Shown here piece after piece: positions 15,801-22,364 of a stretch of DNA of 30,722 bases; the first letter of the stretch is position 1, and the number at the start of each line of letters is the position of its first letter. Source of the stretch: a virus; the IMG/VR virus record IMGVR_UViG_3300042556_003686, positions 1-30,722 of that record; one strand, 5' to 3'. Position numbers and translations under genes: made by a program. Under the pieces are notes generated by a model. That model had not been told where the DNA came from and ran no database searches. It saw only the letters and a list, made by a program, of their open reading frames with translations.

Positions 15801-18678
15801 TCAACGCTTGCCGCGTCATGCGAACGCGGAGCGAATTGCGCTTGGGGCTGATGGCAAAACTGCTTTCGACTAATCCTCCAGCATTAATTTCCGCTCTCGC
15901 CTGCTGGGCCGCCTGCACTCCGATCTGCCGGTCAATGTCGAGGCCCACGCTTTGGGCGAGGAATGCCTCAAATTCCGGTGCGATCTGGCCGGCGGCGATG
16001 GCTTCTTTGATGCGGATGCCGCGGGCGAAGATGGTGGCGAAGTATTCTTTTAGTGCCTCGAAGAAAGCGCGGAGCCGGGACGAGACGCGGGCGTTGTCCA
16101 GGTTGCCGGTGTAGTAGGCCACCGACATGGTGCTGACGGCCTCGACCACGTCACGTGACGTGAAGTCCTGTTCGAGGATGTTGTCGCCGGTGTTGGCCTC
16201 GTATTCCCGAATCCACCCCACCATATCGGCCTCGGAGAATTGGCCGGCTTGCAGGGCGATCTTGTATTGGCCCTCGGCGCGGTCTTCGAGGACGGCGCGG
16301 ATCTCCTCTTGAGACGTGGCCTTGACTACGCGGGTGATGCTTTGAAAAAGATTTTCTTTAATTTGCTCAAGCGTATTGACCGCGGTGAGGTTGACCGCGG
16401 CCCCCGGCTGCCATTTTTTTCCTGTTTCCCGCTCCCATTGTTCAATGCGCCTTTGCAGCTGCTCGGGCGTCATGTTGTTGTAGCGGTTGACCACTTCTTG
16501 CGTGGTCACTTGGATCTGCTCGCTAAATCCTTCTGGGTTGGTCGCTTGGCCGGCCTCGAGGAGGGCGTTGATCAGTTCCCCTTGGACGCTGGCAAAAAGT
16601 GTCTCGCTGCTGCCGGCGATGCGCTCAAATTCATAGAAAGCGGTATCCACGTCCACGCGGTCCGCGATGGTATTGCCCTCGGCGTCGAGCACGGTGAAGC
16701 GGTCCCCGTCCCGGCGGATGCTGGGCTGGAAAGGATCGGCGGGTTCCTGTAGCTGGGCCATGGTGTCCACGAAAAGCTGGCGGCGTCCGGCCTCGATGAG
16801 GGCGGGGTCGCGGGCGGCCTCGGCTTCCTTAAACGCGGCCACGCGCTCCTTCTTGGTCAGCGAGGTCGAGACGCGGTCAGCCTGCTCCTCGCTCATGCCA
16901 AAATACTTGAGCATCTTCTTATCCTGGAGGTAGGCCGCGTTGCGCCCGATCTCCTGCGAGGTGATAAAGGGCAGGCCGGTGAGAGTGAAAAGCAGCATGG
17001 TCACCGCGGTCACGCCCAGTTCCTCGTCAAATGCCTCGAGGTCTTTGCGCCAATCGTAGTCCGGTATGTCATCGCTCAAGGCGGCTCCCAGGGTTTGCAG
17101 GATGGGCAGGACGCGGTTCTGGGACAGTTCGATGCCGGTTTCCATGCCAAAGCTGGCGGTGCCCCGGGCAATGATCCGCGTCATGGGATTGCGCGAAGGC
17201 TTGAGGAAAAATTTGATGGCGCGGTCGAGGGACACGAATCGGCCCATGACCAAGTTGGCTTGGATTAGCTCGAGGCCGGCGGCCATGGGGGCGGCCAAGG
17301 CGGAAATCGCTGCCGCTTGGTCGGGGTCCATGTCGGGGTACTCAAGGAGGAGGTCATCCTTGTATTGCCCAAAGAAAGACGCGGTGATGGCGGGGAAACC
17401 GACAAAGGGAATGGCGGCGATGCCGGCGTAAGGGATCGATCCGACAAAGCCGTAGAAGCCCTGCTCCCACGTGGGCCAATCGGTGACCACCTTGATCGGG
17501 TCGATCTGGGTATCGGCCAAGTTGACCAGTTCGCGCTTGATCTGGAGGATCTTCAGTTTGCGGGCGGCGTCCGCCTTGAGCTTCTCACGCTGCTCCGCGG
17601 TGATCGGGGCTTGGCCGGACGTGGGCGCTTGGCTCAATCCCTTGCTCCCGTCGAGGTTGGTTGCCTCGTAGAGCGGAAGGTCGCTCTGGAGCAGACGCTG
17701 CTGGCCGCGGATGGATTCCTCGGTGAAGTTGCGGCTGATGCGCTCGCCCATCTCGCGGGTGAGGAAGCGGCCCAAGGTTTCCGCGGCTTGGTAGAAGACG
17801 CCCTTGTTGACTTGGTTGAGTTCGGCAAAGGCCCCGGCCAGAAGGTAGATCGATTGCCGGCGCTCGGTCGGCATGTCGGCAAACTTCTCGAGGATCTGCT
17901 CGGTCTGGAAGTTGAGCATCTCGGGGTCGTTCAGATCGACCTCGCCCGCGGGGGCGGCCTCGGGCTGCTTGACCGCCAGATTCATCACCGGACCCAGACC
18001 GCCCACCGTGCCGGCGGGGTTGGGTTGCTCGCCGGCCAGTTCGTATTCCTGCCCGCGTCCGGTCTGCTTGCTGACGATATCAAAGAGCCAGCGGGCCTCG
18101 TCCCCGATGGAATCATTGGCGCGGCGGAGGTTGTCCGCCATCTTGTCCGCGTTCTCCCGGATACGGAGCCGGTCTTCATCGGAGAGGATTTCGCCGGCCT
18201 CGGTGAGCTTCTGCTCGAGGAGCGGGCGGTAGGCAGGCTGGCCGGTGATGTCGGTGCCGGCTTGGGAATCGAAGAGGCCCTGGAAGACCGATTTCTGCAC
18301 CTCTTGGTAGATGCCATCCGCCGCGGTGTTGACCTCGTTCTCGCGGTCAAACTGCTTTTTGAAATAGTTGAAGAGGCCCTCGTCGGAGAGCGTGGGCGTT
18401 TGCAGCGCGGTCTTGCCGATCTCGTTTTTCTTGGCCTCGTAGATGGCGGGCATTTCTTCCGCGGGGATCTCGAGGCTGCTCGACAAGTAGGCAATGTTGG
18501 CCTGCCGCTTGGCGTACGTTTCGGGAAAAGGCGAGAGGGACGCGCCGGTCTGGATGGCCGGACGCTTGGCAAACTCCCCGAAATAGTCGGGATCGGTATA
18601 GACGCGGTTCCAGTGATTGTCGGGAAGTTCGCGGTCCCGGCTTTCGATGGCCAGCTGTTGTCCTTCGTTGGGCGTCAT
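9865..18678 (-). CDS. giant ejection (gp16-position) polyvalent protein, 2937 aa
   Basis: It holds the gp16 position, before the tail fibre, but is over twice T7 gp16's 1318 residues. Approximate residues: 400-475 and 550-570, hydrophobic stretches; 934, SFAISP; 1030-1113, a helical domain with VVDRHIARLIFGVDSP (resembles DUF7178); 1173, SFSIS, then a domain with DWVIGKSFVPIEADRTAGGG; 1545-1690, GNAT-like with LLPSLYARFGFEE; 1700-1790, Gly/Ser linker; 1821, SYSIAP; 1835-1950, ADP-ribosyltransferase-like (YHGSEQAL, PIYVSSMQDGAGYG, GFDGAIYYDQ); 1957, TFAISP; then a long helical region with two hydrophobic segments at 2796-2820 and 2829-2855. This is the layout of large polyvalent proteins delivered with DNA. 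Probably part of the trans-envelope ejection conduit that also carries effectors into the host. ATG overlaps the previous stop (ATGA). Domain names are pattern-based. Confidence 0.85.
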   Translation of the reverse strand: MTPNEGQQLAIESRDRELPDNHWNRVYTDPDYFGEFAKRPAIQTGASLSPFPETYAKRQANIAYLSSSLEIPAEEMPAIYEAKKNEIGKTALQTPTLSDEGLFNYFKKQFDRENEVNTAADGIYQEVQKSVFQGLFDSQAGTDITGQPAYRPLLEQKLTEAGEILSDEDRLRIRENADKMADNLRRANDSIGDEARWLFDIVSKQTGRGQEYELAGEQPNPAGTVGGLGPVMNLAVKQPEAAPAGEVDLNDPEMLNFQTEQILEKFADMPTERRQSIYLLAGAFAELNQVNKGVFYQAAETLGRFLTREMGERISRNFTEESIRGQQRLLQSDLPLYEATNLDGSKGLSQAPTSGQAPITAEQREKLKADAARKLKILQIKRELVNLADTQIDPIKVVTDWPTWEQGFYGFVGSIPYAGIAAIPFVGFPAITASFFGQYKDDLLLEYPDMDPDQAAAISALAAPMAAGLELIQANLVMGRFVSLDRAIKFFLKPSRNPMTRIIARGTASFGMETGIELSQNRVLPILQTLGAALSDDIPDYDWRKDLEAFDEELGVTAVTMLLFTLTGLPFITSQEIGRNAAYLQDKKMLKYFGMSEEQADRVSTSLTKKERVAAFKEAEAARDPALIEAGRRQLFVDTMAQLQEPADPFQPSIRRDGDRFTVLDAEGNTIADRVDVDTAFYEFERIAGSSETLFASVQGELINALLEAGQATNPEGFSEQIQVTTQEVVNRYNNMTPEQLQRRIEQWERETGKKWQPGAAVNLTAVNTLEQIKENLFQSITRVVKATSQEEIRAVLEDRAEGQYKIALQAGQFSEADMVGWIREYEANTGDNILEQDFTSRDVVEAVSTMSVAYYTGNLDNARVSSRLRAFFEALKEYFATIFARGIRIKEAIAAGQIAPEFEAFLAQSVGLDIDRQIGVQAAQQARAEINAGGLVESSFAISPKRNSLRVRMTRQALTDAALSQASWKDWYEEHREVLDEFFGDYAQMFQQILDVTSQAASVKANVGLGLKAFGQWLRGEEFDGFLPAVIMNLNRLRDSAQVQGQKIKAYRASNAGQDDQPVVDRHIARLIFGVDSPTAAQFAKAQQILTEIAAEIGWTPRQVQAALWAHSIVKSGKTPESYGAYLKTLEQRGIVLERIGSFGDRSRGGDGLGGGRGRFAPASTGDGDSRSFSISVSVTAANILADRGGVPGMIPDWVIGKSFVPIEADRTAGGGKFSKMLAQGGPAFAVDPANLGKVVWAARNAGFWRAKLNAARASKAIYVGQDGRKKFLIMPYAMSLEAHTSNTTVVTEKISEIERYVREGRISSQDEAALADGVIEAAQKIIAKSKDQKEINFHKPLTEFPRAFTSQQFDAYIDSLNFEQRAFIADKLSSAKAEKLNAPPMQQIRRATTDPSYAGTPQLSGFSLLEIDVKRLEEGLKNNTLSAADFNVPAHASYNAFAPGRVIAHFRTPIPYELAMPTMRAALAGRGNDGYYLKGRMPIGTPKVQKISKQMASQWATSQTTLVPNQAAAVTAALNKQWRVLDKPRQAGIAEFSRALRNNDAAVTLTLYTPEEINALMKQGKMRIYQLGEMEVYFALKRPDGSEFDPGDPDTEWSIVGVVNNELSAPGMLNLIMSKAISEGGTRLDCYKVVSGKYPNGLLPSLYARFGFEEQKAVDFDPQYHQEPGKISDLRQVWHSQGWSGQTMPQVVWMKWNRESYEQLLQGNDQDATGSLAEIKAEDESRLAGGQGSPAGTGAGEASVGLGGSGSQEQGGGRADGASAPGNAGNAPDLLPRGIASVVSELRSSNDYQLQALGLSRADVDSAVQAYDDAVAAGTPSYSIAPEPDRSGFNEITLPNGNVRFIAYHGSEQALTEVEDRPIYVSSMQDGAGYGTPVRLVVQGRFLPVDDVEEFAKANGIAMEDLFHEEASQEETFQDALKANGFDGAIYYDQRRDDGDVIPAAIVVNPAAVQLESTFAISPASYYGDLESAVAALNSNPAFRRERVAAVLAKFKRIKEQFANKADLEPLSMPEAVAQLEAIITLLPPDAQSEVGGFRRLLSFSTAKGRLNYLTDRIAKADAALEKYLRTELQEDIMDLLERAMPRPGENKVQTSSLGPDAQRVANLAIAAIELGTDETSNTMAEIEAALASPDITPDRQEQLLEQWGVLNALGDFFNRSALELDQARVFLRQTFGAGRAMWRMQQEARRKQYRDMAEELAGGLKKATENQIDKMDKENPWLKNPRQFVLSHYSFMQLLRSVLPKAGFLETWERSIRQAEIGSSRYRMDAAKRFIDMLMAASGKKTSFGVGRLMYDMRKTRKAAVRYKEGYNEKLIRLPMETAANILEGRASAKAFGLNAEAVAKMSEAYLAVPIMRRRTTPSGAVRETPNRQQFLEFYVLQSEGTDDKLNMSPAEAMQLLLAWDQSEVQARMRRQGWTDESIEDMQKMVTSVPGGEATMDFLRREYKAGGDAADPVYMKMFGMAMPRIENYAPTRYRHKDDSNDLSPMGSALELAGTTPGSLKARQRHDARMRRTDAITVFFQHAAQMGHWINFAEINREIRGVLKNQNVRESMEATMGRSGLQIFDQWMDTLAQGGGRRAMELSADKDIWAALISAKSIASLGFSVRTLFMQIDAASRAALDMGLAEYTKTVLDPRWMADMPKAWNSDTVQRRLIEGSRPEVRYVFERAAVRPSMLLWAAQKSMIPMQMTDAALTSFTAAIVYRNAYNKAKKAEASDAMAEQAALDAMDKAVFNYSQPIDITSRSLREVQGNMLQKVYMMFLSDARLKTALFAEAIGQLGKEGERGKGASTISALMIMAVVTQTMANLYRDWFSDEPDDEIWTLEGYAMAMMLAPLSGYMLVGTVGSTVVREAFGEMTFQSTDPANEMIDRGIRSIKGWDNTFNTSDPEAMLKQWNNLLRFASFNPTLAAPAALLNFAKPIVGAMENAENPE
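13314..13571 (-). CDS. possible overlapping gene inside the giant gene, 85 aa
   Basis: In the +1 frame relative to the giant gene there is a frame from ATG 13569-13571 to TAA 13314-13316. It reads like a real protein: MNNSSKETTKTPQEASLKLR, then PADKVRQLGPEQEKRLSAWV and VLQGMLEMLQTYFPEESLQ. GAGAG lies a few bases before the ATG as a weak Shine-Dalgarno. Over the same bases the giant protein is low-complexity Gly/Ser/Ala/Gln, which is what overprinting, or a neutral linker, would give. It could be a separate small protein, or an alternative C-terminus reached by a +1 frameshift after the GNAT-like module. It could also be a chance frame of a GC-rich linker, so confidence is low. Confidence 0.35.
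   Translation of the reverse strand: MNNSSKETTKTPQEASLKLRQRMKAAWPADKVRQLGPEQEKRLSAWVAADRKSKGEDALTVPVLQGMLEMLQTYFPEESLQLSAS
15863..15876 (-). repeat. dispersed 13-bp repeat, copy 3, inside the giant gene
   Basis: CTTTCGACTAATCC on the plus strand, exact over the 13-bp core (15864-15876). In the coding sense GGATTAGTCGAAAG encodes Gly-Leu-Val-Glu-Ser, immediately before SFAISP, the first interdomain motif of the giant protein. It is the only copy within a gene. Confidence 0.85.
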
Positions 18679-20945
18679 GCTTGGGCCATGGCGAGGACCG
18701 CGGATTTACGAGACAAACGCTCGCGCACCCAATCGATGAAGTCCTGGTTGGTCTTGATGTCGGAGAGCCATTTGTTGGCCCGCATCACGCGGCTGGCGTG
18801 TCCCTTGCCGCCGGTGCGGTCGAGGGTGGAGCGGAAGTCCGCGTCCGGGTTTTTGAGGATGGCGGGACCGGCCCCGATACCTTGGTAGTGGATGACATAA
18901 AGTTCGATGGGGTCGGGGTCGCGTCCGAGGGCGCGGCGGGCGGCTTGGATATTGGTCTTGGTCTTGGCCAAGCCGGCGCGGATCTGGCCTTCCACGCTAT
19001 TGTCCCCGCCGTAGCGTTTGCGGTCCCCGTCGAGCAGCTGGAAGAGGCCGCGGGCCGAGGAGGTCTTCGCTGCGGTGTTGGGGTTAAAATTGCTTTCCTG
19101 CTCAACCAGCAGCATGAGGTGGGGCACGTAGTCCCCCATCCCGGATTGGCCGGCCATCTCGGCTATGCGCTGGGCCACGGGCTGCTTGTCCGCGGGCATG
19201 GCGGCAAGGTTGAATCCCGCGGGCGCGGAAGGCGCACCGGCCACCGGCGGAAGCGGAGCATCGGCCTCGAGGCCCTCGGTGAGCGACGAGCTTCCCCAGG
19301 ACAAGCCGGCGGTCATCACGTTGGGGTTGTTGGCGGTCGGGTTGACCGCGGCACCAAACCAATCGCCCAGCTTTTCAAGAAACGAACGGTTGTCCGGTCC
19401 GCGGAAGAATTCCTGTGCGGCCTTGTCGCCGTATTGGCCATTGTTGAAGAGGTCTTGAAATTGCTTGAAGGCTTCGTCCGCGGTGATGCTCGGGTTGCGC
19501 TCGAAGATGCCCTCCACGGCGTCGAGCACCTCGGCCTGCTTCTGCTCGGTGGCGAGAAACTTCGGGTAGTCCACGGGCTTGCCGGCGCTATCGACCCCGC
19601 CGTCATTGCCGAGGATGCCATGCTTCCGCATGAGGTTGACCTGCTGGGTCAGTTGCTGGCGCATGATGACCTGGGCGTTGTCGAGCTTGCCCTCGTTCTT
19701 TTTGCGGGCCTCTGCGATGCGGCGTTCGATGGGCGCAGTGAAGCGTTCGATGTAACCGGCGGGCATGTTGGCGCGGACCGCCTCGTCCAAGGCCATGTAT
19801 TCCTTGAATGACTTTTCGGTCATTTCGCCGGTGGCGTTGTCGATCTCGGGCTGAAATTGGCGGACGCGGAAAAAGAGGTCGTTCTGCTTCTGCACAAACA
19901 CGGCCTGCCCTTCCGGCGTGTTGTCATAGGCCACCTTCCAGTTGTTGATGAGGGCCTCGACGTTTTCTTGCGGGATCTTGGCTTGCTCGCCAAGCTGGCG
20001 GATCTGCTCGTCGTTGATGCCTTGGGGATTCTTGAGCGAGAGGTCGCTGATGGTGGTGATGGCCTGCCTTTGCGTCTGGATGCGCTGGGACCGCGCATTG
20101 TCGCGGGCCTGCATGAAAGCGTACGCATCAAGCAAATCGTATTCCTTCGACTTGCCCCCACCTTCGGTGAGCACGGCGTTGAAGTGTTCCTCGGCGGCGA
20201 AGGGGTCCATGGCGATGCGTTGCTGCACCCCAGACAGCTGCTGTTTCTTGTCCAGTTCGAGCAGCTGCATTTGCTCGGTCCCGTTGTCGATATGGCCGGC
20301 GGCCTTTCGCTTGGCCACGGTGGCGGCGGCGGTTTCCCAATCGCCCATTTCCTCGGCGCGTTTTTGCAAGGTTTCCATTTCGCGGTCCGCGTTCTGGATC
20401 TGGCGTTTGCGGGCCGTGGTGGAAACGTCCACCGTGTAGTTGATCGTCTTGTTGTCGATCAGCACCTGGGCCTTGGCCTTGCCGGTTTCGGAAAATGGCA
20501 GGGCATCAAATTGTTTCATGGCCGCGGCCTTGCGCTTCTCCCATTCGGGCAGCAGCTGGTCGGCCTGCTTGTCCTGGCTCCACGTGAGGAAGTCGCCGTA
20601 GCTCTGGGCCAGCGTGTTGTCGATCTTGGCCAAGTTGCCCTCGTCGCGGGACCGCTGCATCTGCATGGAAAGGTCCATGAGGTTGCTGGCCACCTTGGCT
20701 CCGGTGGCCCCGAAATCCGCCCAAGCGCGGGAAGCGTAGTCGATAAATTCGACCGGCTGGGGCGTGGGCGCGTCGAGCAGCTGGGCCGTCTGCGAAAGGA
20801 TAGCGTTGCCGCGGCTGAAGTTCGGCGCGTTGAGGACCGGCGCGGAATAGGCGCGAGCGGACCCGGGGATCGGCGTGTTGGGCAACGGGGCCGATCCGGG
20901 CACCGCGTTGGGCGCGTTGGGAATCTGGTTGACGGGGACGGCCAT
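18675..20945 (-). CDS. internal virion protein with C-terminal lytic transglycosylase, 756 aa
   Basis: The size matches T7 gp15 (747 residues) and so does the gene order. The N-terminus is Pro/Asn-rich (NQIPNAPNAVPGSAPLPN), followed by a long, mostly helical body to about residue 560. Residues about 605-720 hold an SLT-type lysozyme domain: the catalytic Glu is in LLVEQESNFNP, followed by ARGLFQLLDGD and the later HYQGIGAGPAI. In T7 the transglycosylase is at the N-terminus of gp16; here it is at the C-terminus of the preceding protein, a rearrangement within the ejection machinery. It would open peptidoglycan locally during DNA entry. It overlaps the giant gene by ATGA and lies 2 nt after the gp14-like gene. 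Confidence 0.85.
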   Translation of the reverse strand: MAVPVNQIPNAPNAVPGSAPLPNTPIPGSARAYSAPVLNAPNFSRGNAILSQTAQLLDAPTPQPVEFIDYASRAWADFGATGAKVASNLMDLSMQMQRSRDEGNLAKIDNTLAQSYGDFLTWSQDKQADQLLPEWEKRKAAAMKQFDALPFSETGKAKAQVLIDNKTINYTVDVSTTARKRQIQNADREMETLQKRAEEMGDWETAAATVAKRKAAGHIDNGTEQMQLLELDKKQQLSGVQQRIAMDPFAAEEHFNAVLTEGGGKSKEYDLLDAYAFMQARDNARSQRIQTQRQAITTISDLSLKNPQGINDEQIRQLGEQAKIPQENVEALINNWKVAYDNTPEGQAVFVQKQNDLFFRVRQFQPEIDNATGEMTEKSFKEYMALDEAVRANMPAGYIERFTAPIERRIAEARKKNEGKLDNAQVIMRQQLTQQVNLMRKHGILGNDGGVDSAGKPVDYPKFLATEQKQAEVLDAVEGIFERNPSITADEAFKQFQDLFNNGQYGDKAAQEFFRGPDNRSFLEKLGDWFGAAVNPTANNPNVMTAGLSWGSSSLTEGLEADAPLPPVAGAPSAPAGFNLAAMPADKQPVAQRIAEMAGQSGMGDYVPHLMLLVEQESNFNPNTAAKTSSARGLFQLLDGDRKRYGGDNSVEGQIRAGLAKTKTNIQAARRALGRDPDPIELYVIHYQGIGAGPAILKNPDADFRSTLDRTGGKGHASRVMRANKWLSDIKTNQDFIDWVRERLSRKSAVLAMAQA

Positions 20946-20947
20946 GG

Positions 20948-21925
20948 CTATGCGAATGCTCCCGATTTCACGTCTTTGCGGTAGCCACTGTAGAGGCTGC
21001 CGGCTTGGCTCATGCCACTGAACAGCGTGCCGTAGGCCCCGATCTGGTAGGCTTGGCTTTGATTCATCCCCTGCATGTAGGTGCCGCGGGCCGCGTTCAT
21101 GTCATAGGTCAGCTGATCATTGATGAGGCCGCGCTGACGCACCAAGGCACTGCCCTGGTATTGGGCGGCGGCCAGTTCGTATTGCGCGGACTGACGTTCG
21201 AGGTTGAGGTTGGAAAGTTCGGCTTGGGCTTTGAGGTCCATGACTTGGCCATCCATCATGGCGTCCTGTCCGACAAAGCGGGTTTGCCATAGCTCCAAGG
21301 CACTGCCATAGCGTCCGGCATCGGCTTTGGTACGAAGGGCTTGGCTTTGCAGTCCGGCCTCGTAGAAGGCATCGGCCACGCCCAGTTCCATGAGGCCGGC
21401 GGTTTCGGCCATGACCATGAGCGGGCTGCCCTCAAAGGTGACGGCGCTCTTGCCCTGCCTGCCGCGGAGGGCGGACATGACCTTCTCGTTCTGCTCGCGT
21501 TGGCGGCGGGCGCGTTCGCGGGCTTGGGCCTCGACCAGGTTGGCCTCTTGGTCTTGCGATGCGGCGTTGCGCTGGGCGATGAGCGCATTGTTTTGCATCG
21601 CCATGATCTGTGAGTCGGAGCGCGATTGCAGGTTGCGCTGGTTGAGCAGGTTCATCCGCTGGCTCATCTGCATGTTTTTGGCTATCGCATTTTGCGAGGC
21701 CAAAGCCTGCTGCTGGGCCAAGGCATTCTGCTGGCTCATCAGCTGGTTCTGCACCATGGCGTTGTTGGCAGCGATCTGGGCCGCCTGCATTTGCAGATTC
21801 TGATTGTAGGCCGCCATTTGCGCGGCGGCTTGCGCTTGCTGCATCTGGCCATACATGGCCACGCCCGTGGAAGCCACAGACCCAACAATCGCAGCAACAG
21901 CAATAAATTCAGCGCCCGTTCCCAT
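20948..21925 (-). CDS. gp14-like internal virion protein, 325 aa
   Basis: The protein starts MGTGAEFIAVAAIVGSVAST, with one hydrophobic N-terminal segment (about 6-24) followed by a very Gln/Ala/Met/Asn-rich helix (AQAAAQMAAYNQNLQMQAAQ) running to about residue 135. It then has an RQREQNEKVMSALRGRQGKS segment, and a second helical half. T7 gp14 has the same place in the gene order and forms the outer-membrane part of the ejection conduit; the hydrophobic segment plus long coiled coil fits. At 325 residues it is longer than T7 gp14 (196). The first 17 bases overlap the end of the GNAT-like gene. No clear Shine-Dalgarno is seen, so coupling is likely. Confidence 0.75.
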   Translation of the reverse strand: MGTGAEFIAVAAIVGSVASTGVAMYGQMQQAQAAAQMAAYNQNLQMQAAQIAANNAMVQNQLMSQQNALAQQQALASQNAIAKNMQMSQRMNLLNQRNLQSRSDSQIMAMQNNALIAQRNAASQDQEANLVEAQARERARRQREQNEKVMSALRGRQGKSAVTFEGSPLMVMAETAGLMELGVADAFYEAGLQSQALRTKADAGRYGSALELWQTRFVGQDAMMDGQVMDLKAQAELSNLNLERQSAQYELAAAQYQGSALVRQRGLINDQLTYDMNAARGTYMQGMNQSQAYQIGAYGTLFSGMSQAGSLYSGYRKDVKSGAFA

Positions 21926-22349
21926 GGTCTTCCTCCGGTTCGATGGTAATGCCCACCATGCTGACCAAGTTGGTCATCTCGGTCTTAAATCCGAAACGCT
22001 CGAGATAGCGGGCAATGGGCGGAATGGTGGTCACGCGCATAATCGGGTAAGCGTTGCTCGCGGCGAACCGGCGCATGTAGGTGAAAAGGTTTTCCAGCGC
22101 ATCGCGGCTCTGCGAGAGCTTCAACTTGGGACGGGTCACCGGATACTCGGCCCAGCAGACGCCCACGCTGTTGTCCATGTAGAGCCAAAGCGCGGCCACC
22201 GGCTCCTGGTCCATCGTGCAGACCACGCCCAGCTTGGGCAGGATTTGCTCGGGCGGACACTTCGCGCCGTGGACAGCGAACCAATCGGAGATCATGGCAT
22301 AGTCATTCTCCGGGTCATAAAAGCGAAGTTGGTAGAGGTGCTTGCTCAT
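21909..22349 (-). CDS. GNAT-fold-like protein in the gp13 position, 146 aa
   Basis: The 146 residues include EPVAALWLYMDNSVGVCWAE, a central beta-hairpin, and YLERFGFKTEM near the end, the 'Y-x-x-x-G-F' signature near the end of N-acetyltransferase (GNAT) folds. The R/Q-x-x-G-x-G/A acetyl-CoA loop is not evident, so it may not be an active enzyme. In T7-like phages the gene between gp12 and gp14 is gp13, a small internal/assembly protein, so a structural or assembly role is the conservative call. The ATG is 1 nt after a copy of the 13-bp repeat. Confidence 0.65.
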   Translation of the reverse strand: MSKHLYQLRFYDPENDYAMISDWFAVHGAKCPPEQILPKLGVVCTMDQEPVAALWLYMDNSVGVCWAEYPVTRPKLKLSQSRDALENLFTYMRRFAASNAYPIMRVTTIPPIARYLERFGFKTEMTNLVSMVGITIEPEEDHGNGR

Positions 22350-22350
22350 C

Positions 22351-22364
22351 GGATTAGTCGAAAA
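22351..22364 (+). repeat. dispersed 13-bp repeat, copy 4
   Basis: Exact GGATTAGTCGAAAA on the plus strand. It occupies all but one base of the 15-bp gap between the stop of the nozzle gene and the ATG of the gp13-position gene. In the transcription sense it reads TGA-TTTTCGACTAATCC-G-ATG, the same arrangement as in front of the tailspike. Confidence 0.85.

Noticed and set aside
17262-17275. Another copy of the word (GGATTAGCTCGAGG)
   Set aside because: It has an inserted base and differing end; it lies within ordinary coding sequence.
9835-18888. Long open frames on the plus strand opposite the giant gene (up to about 550 codons)
   Set aside because: They are rich in Gly, His, Val, Arg and Leu, lack domain signals and mirror codon bias of the GC-rich minus-strand gene.
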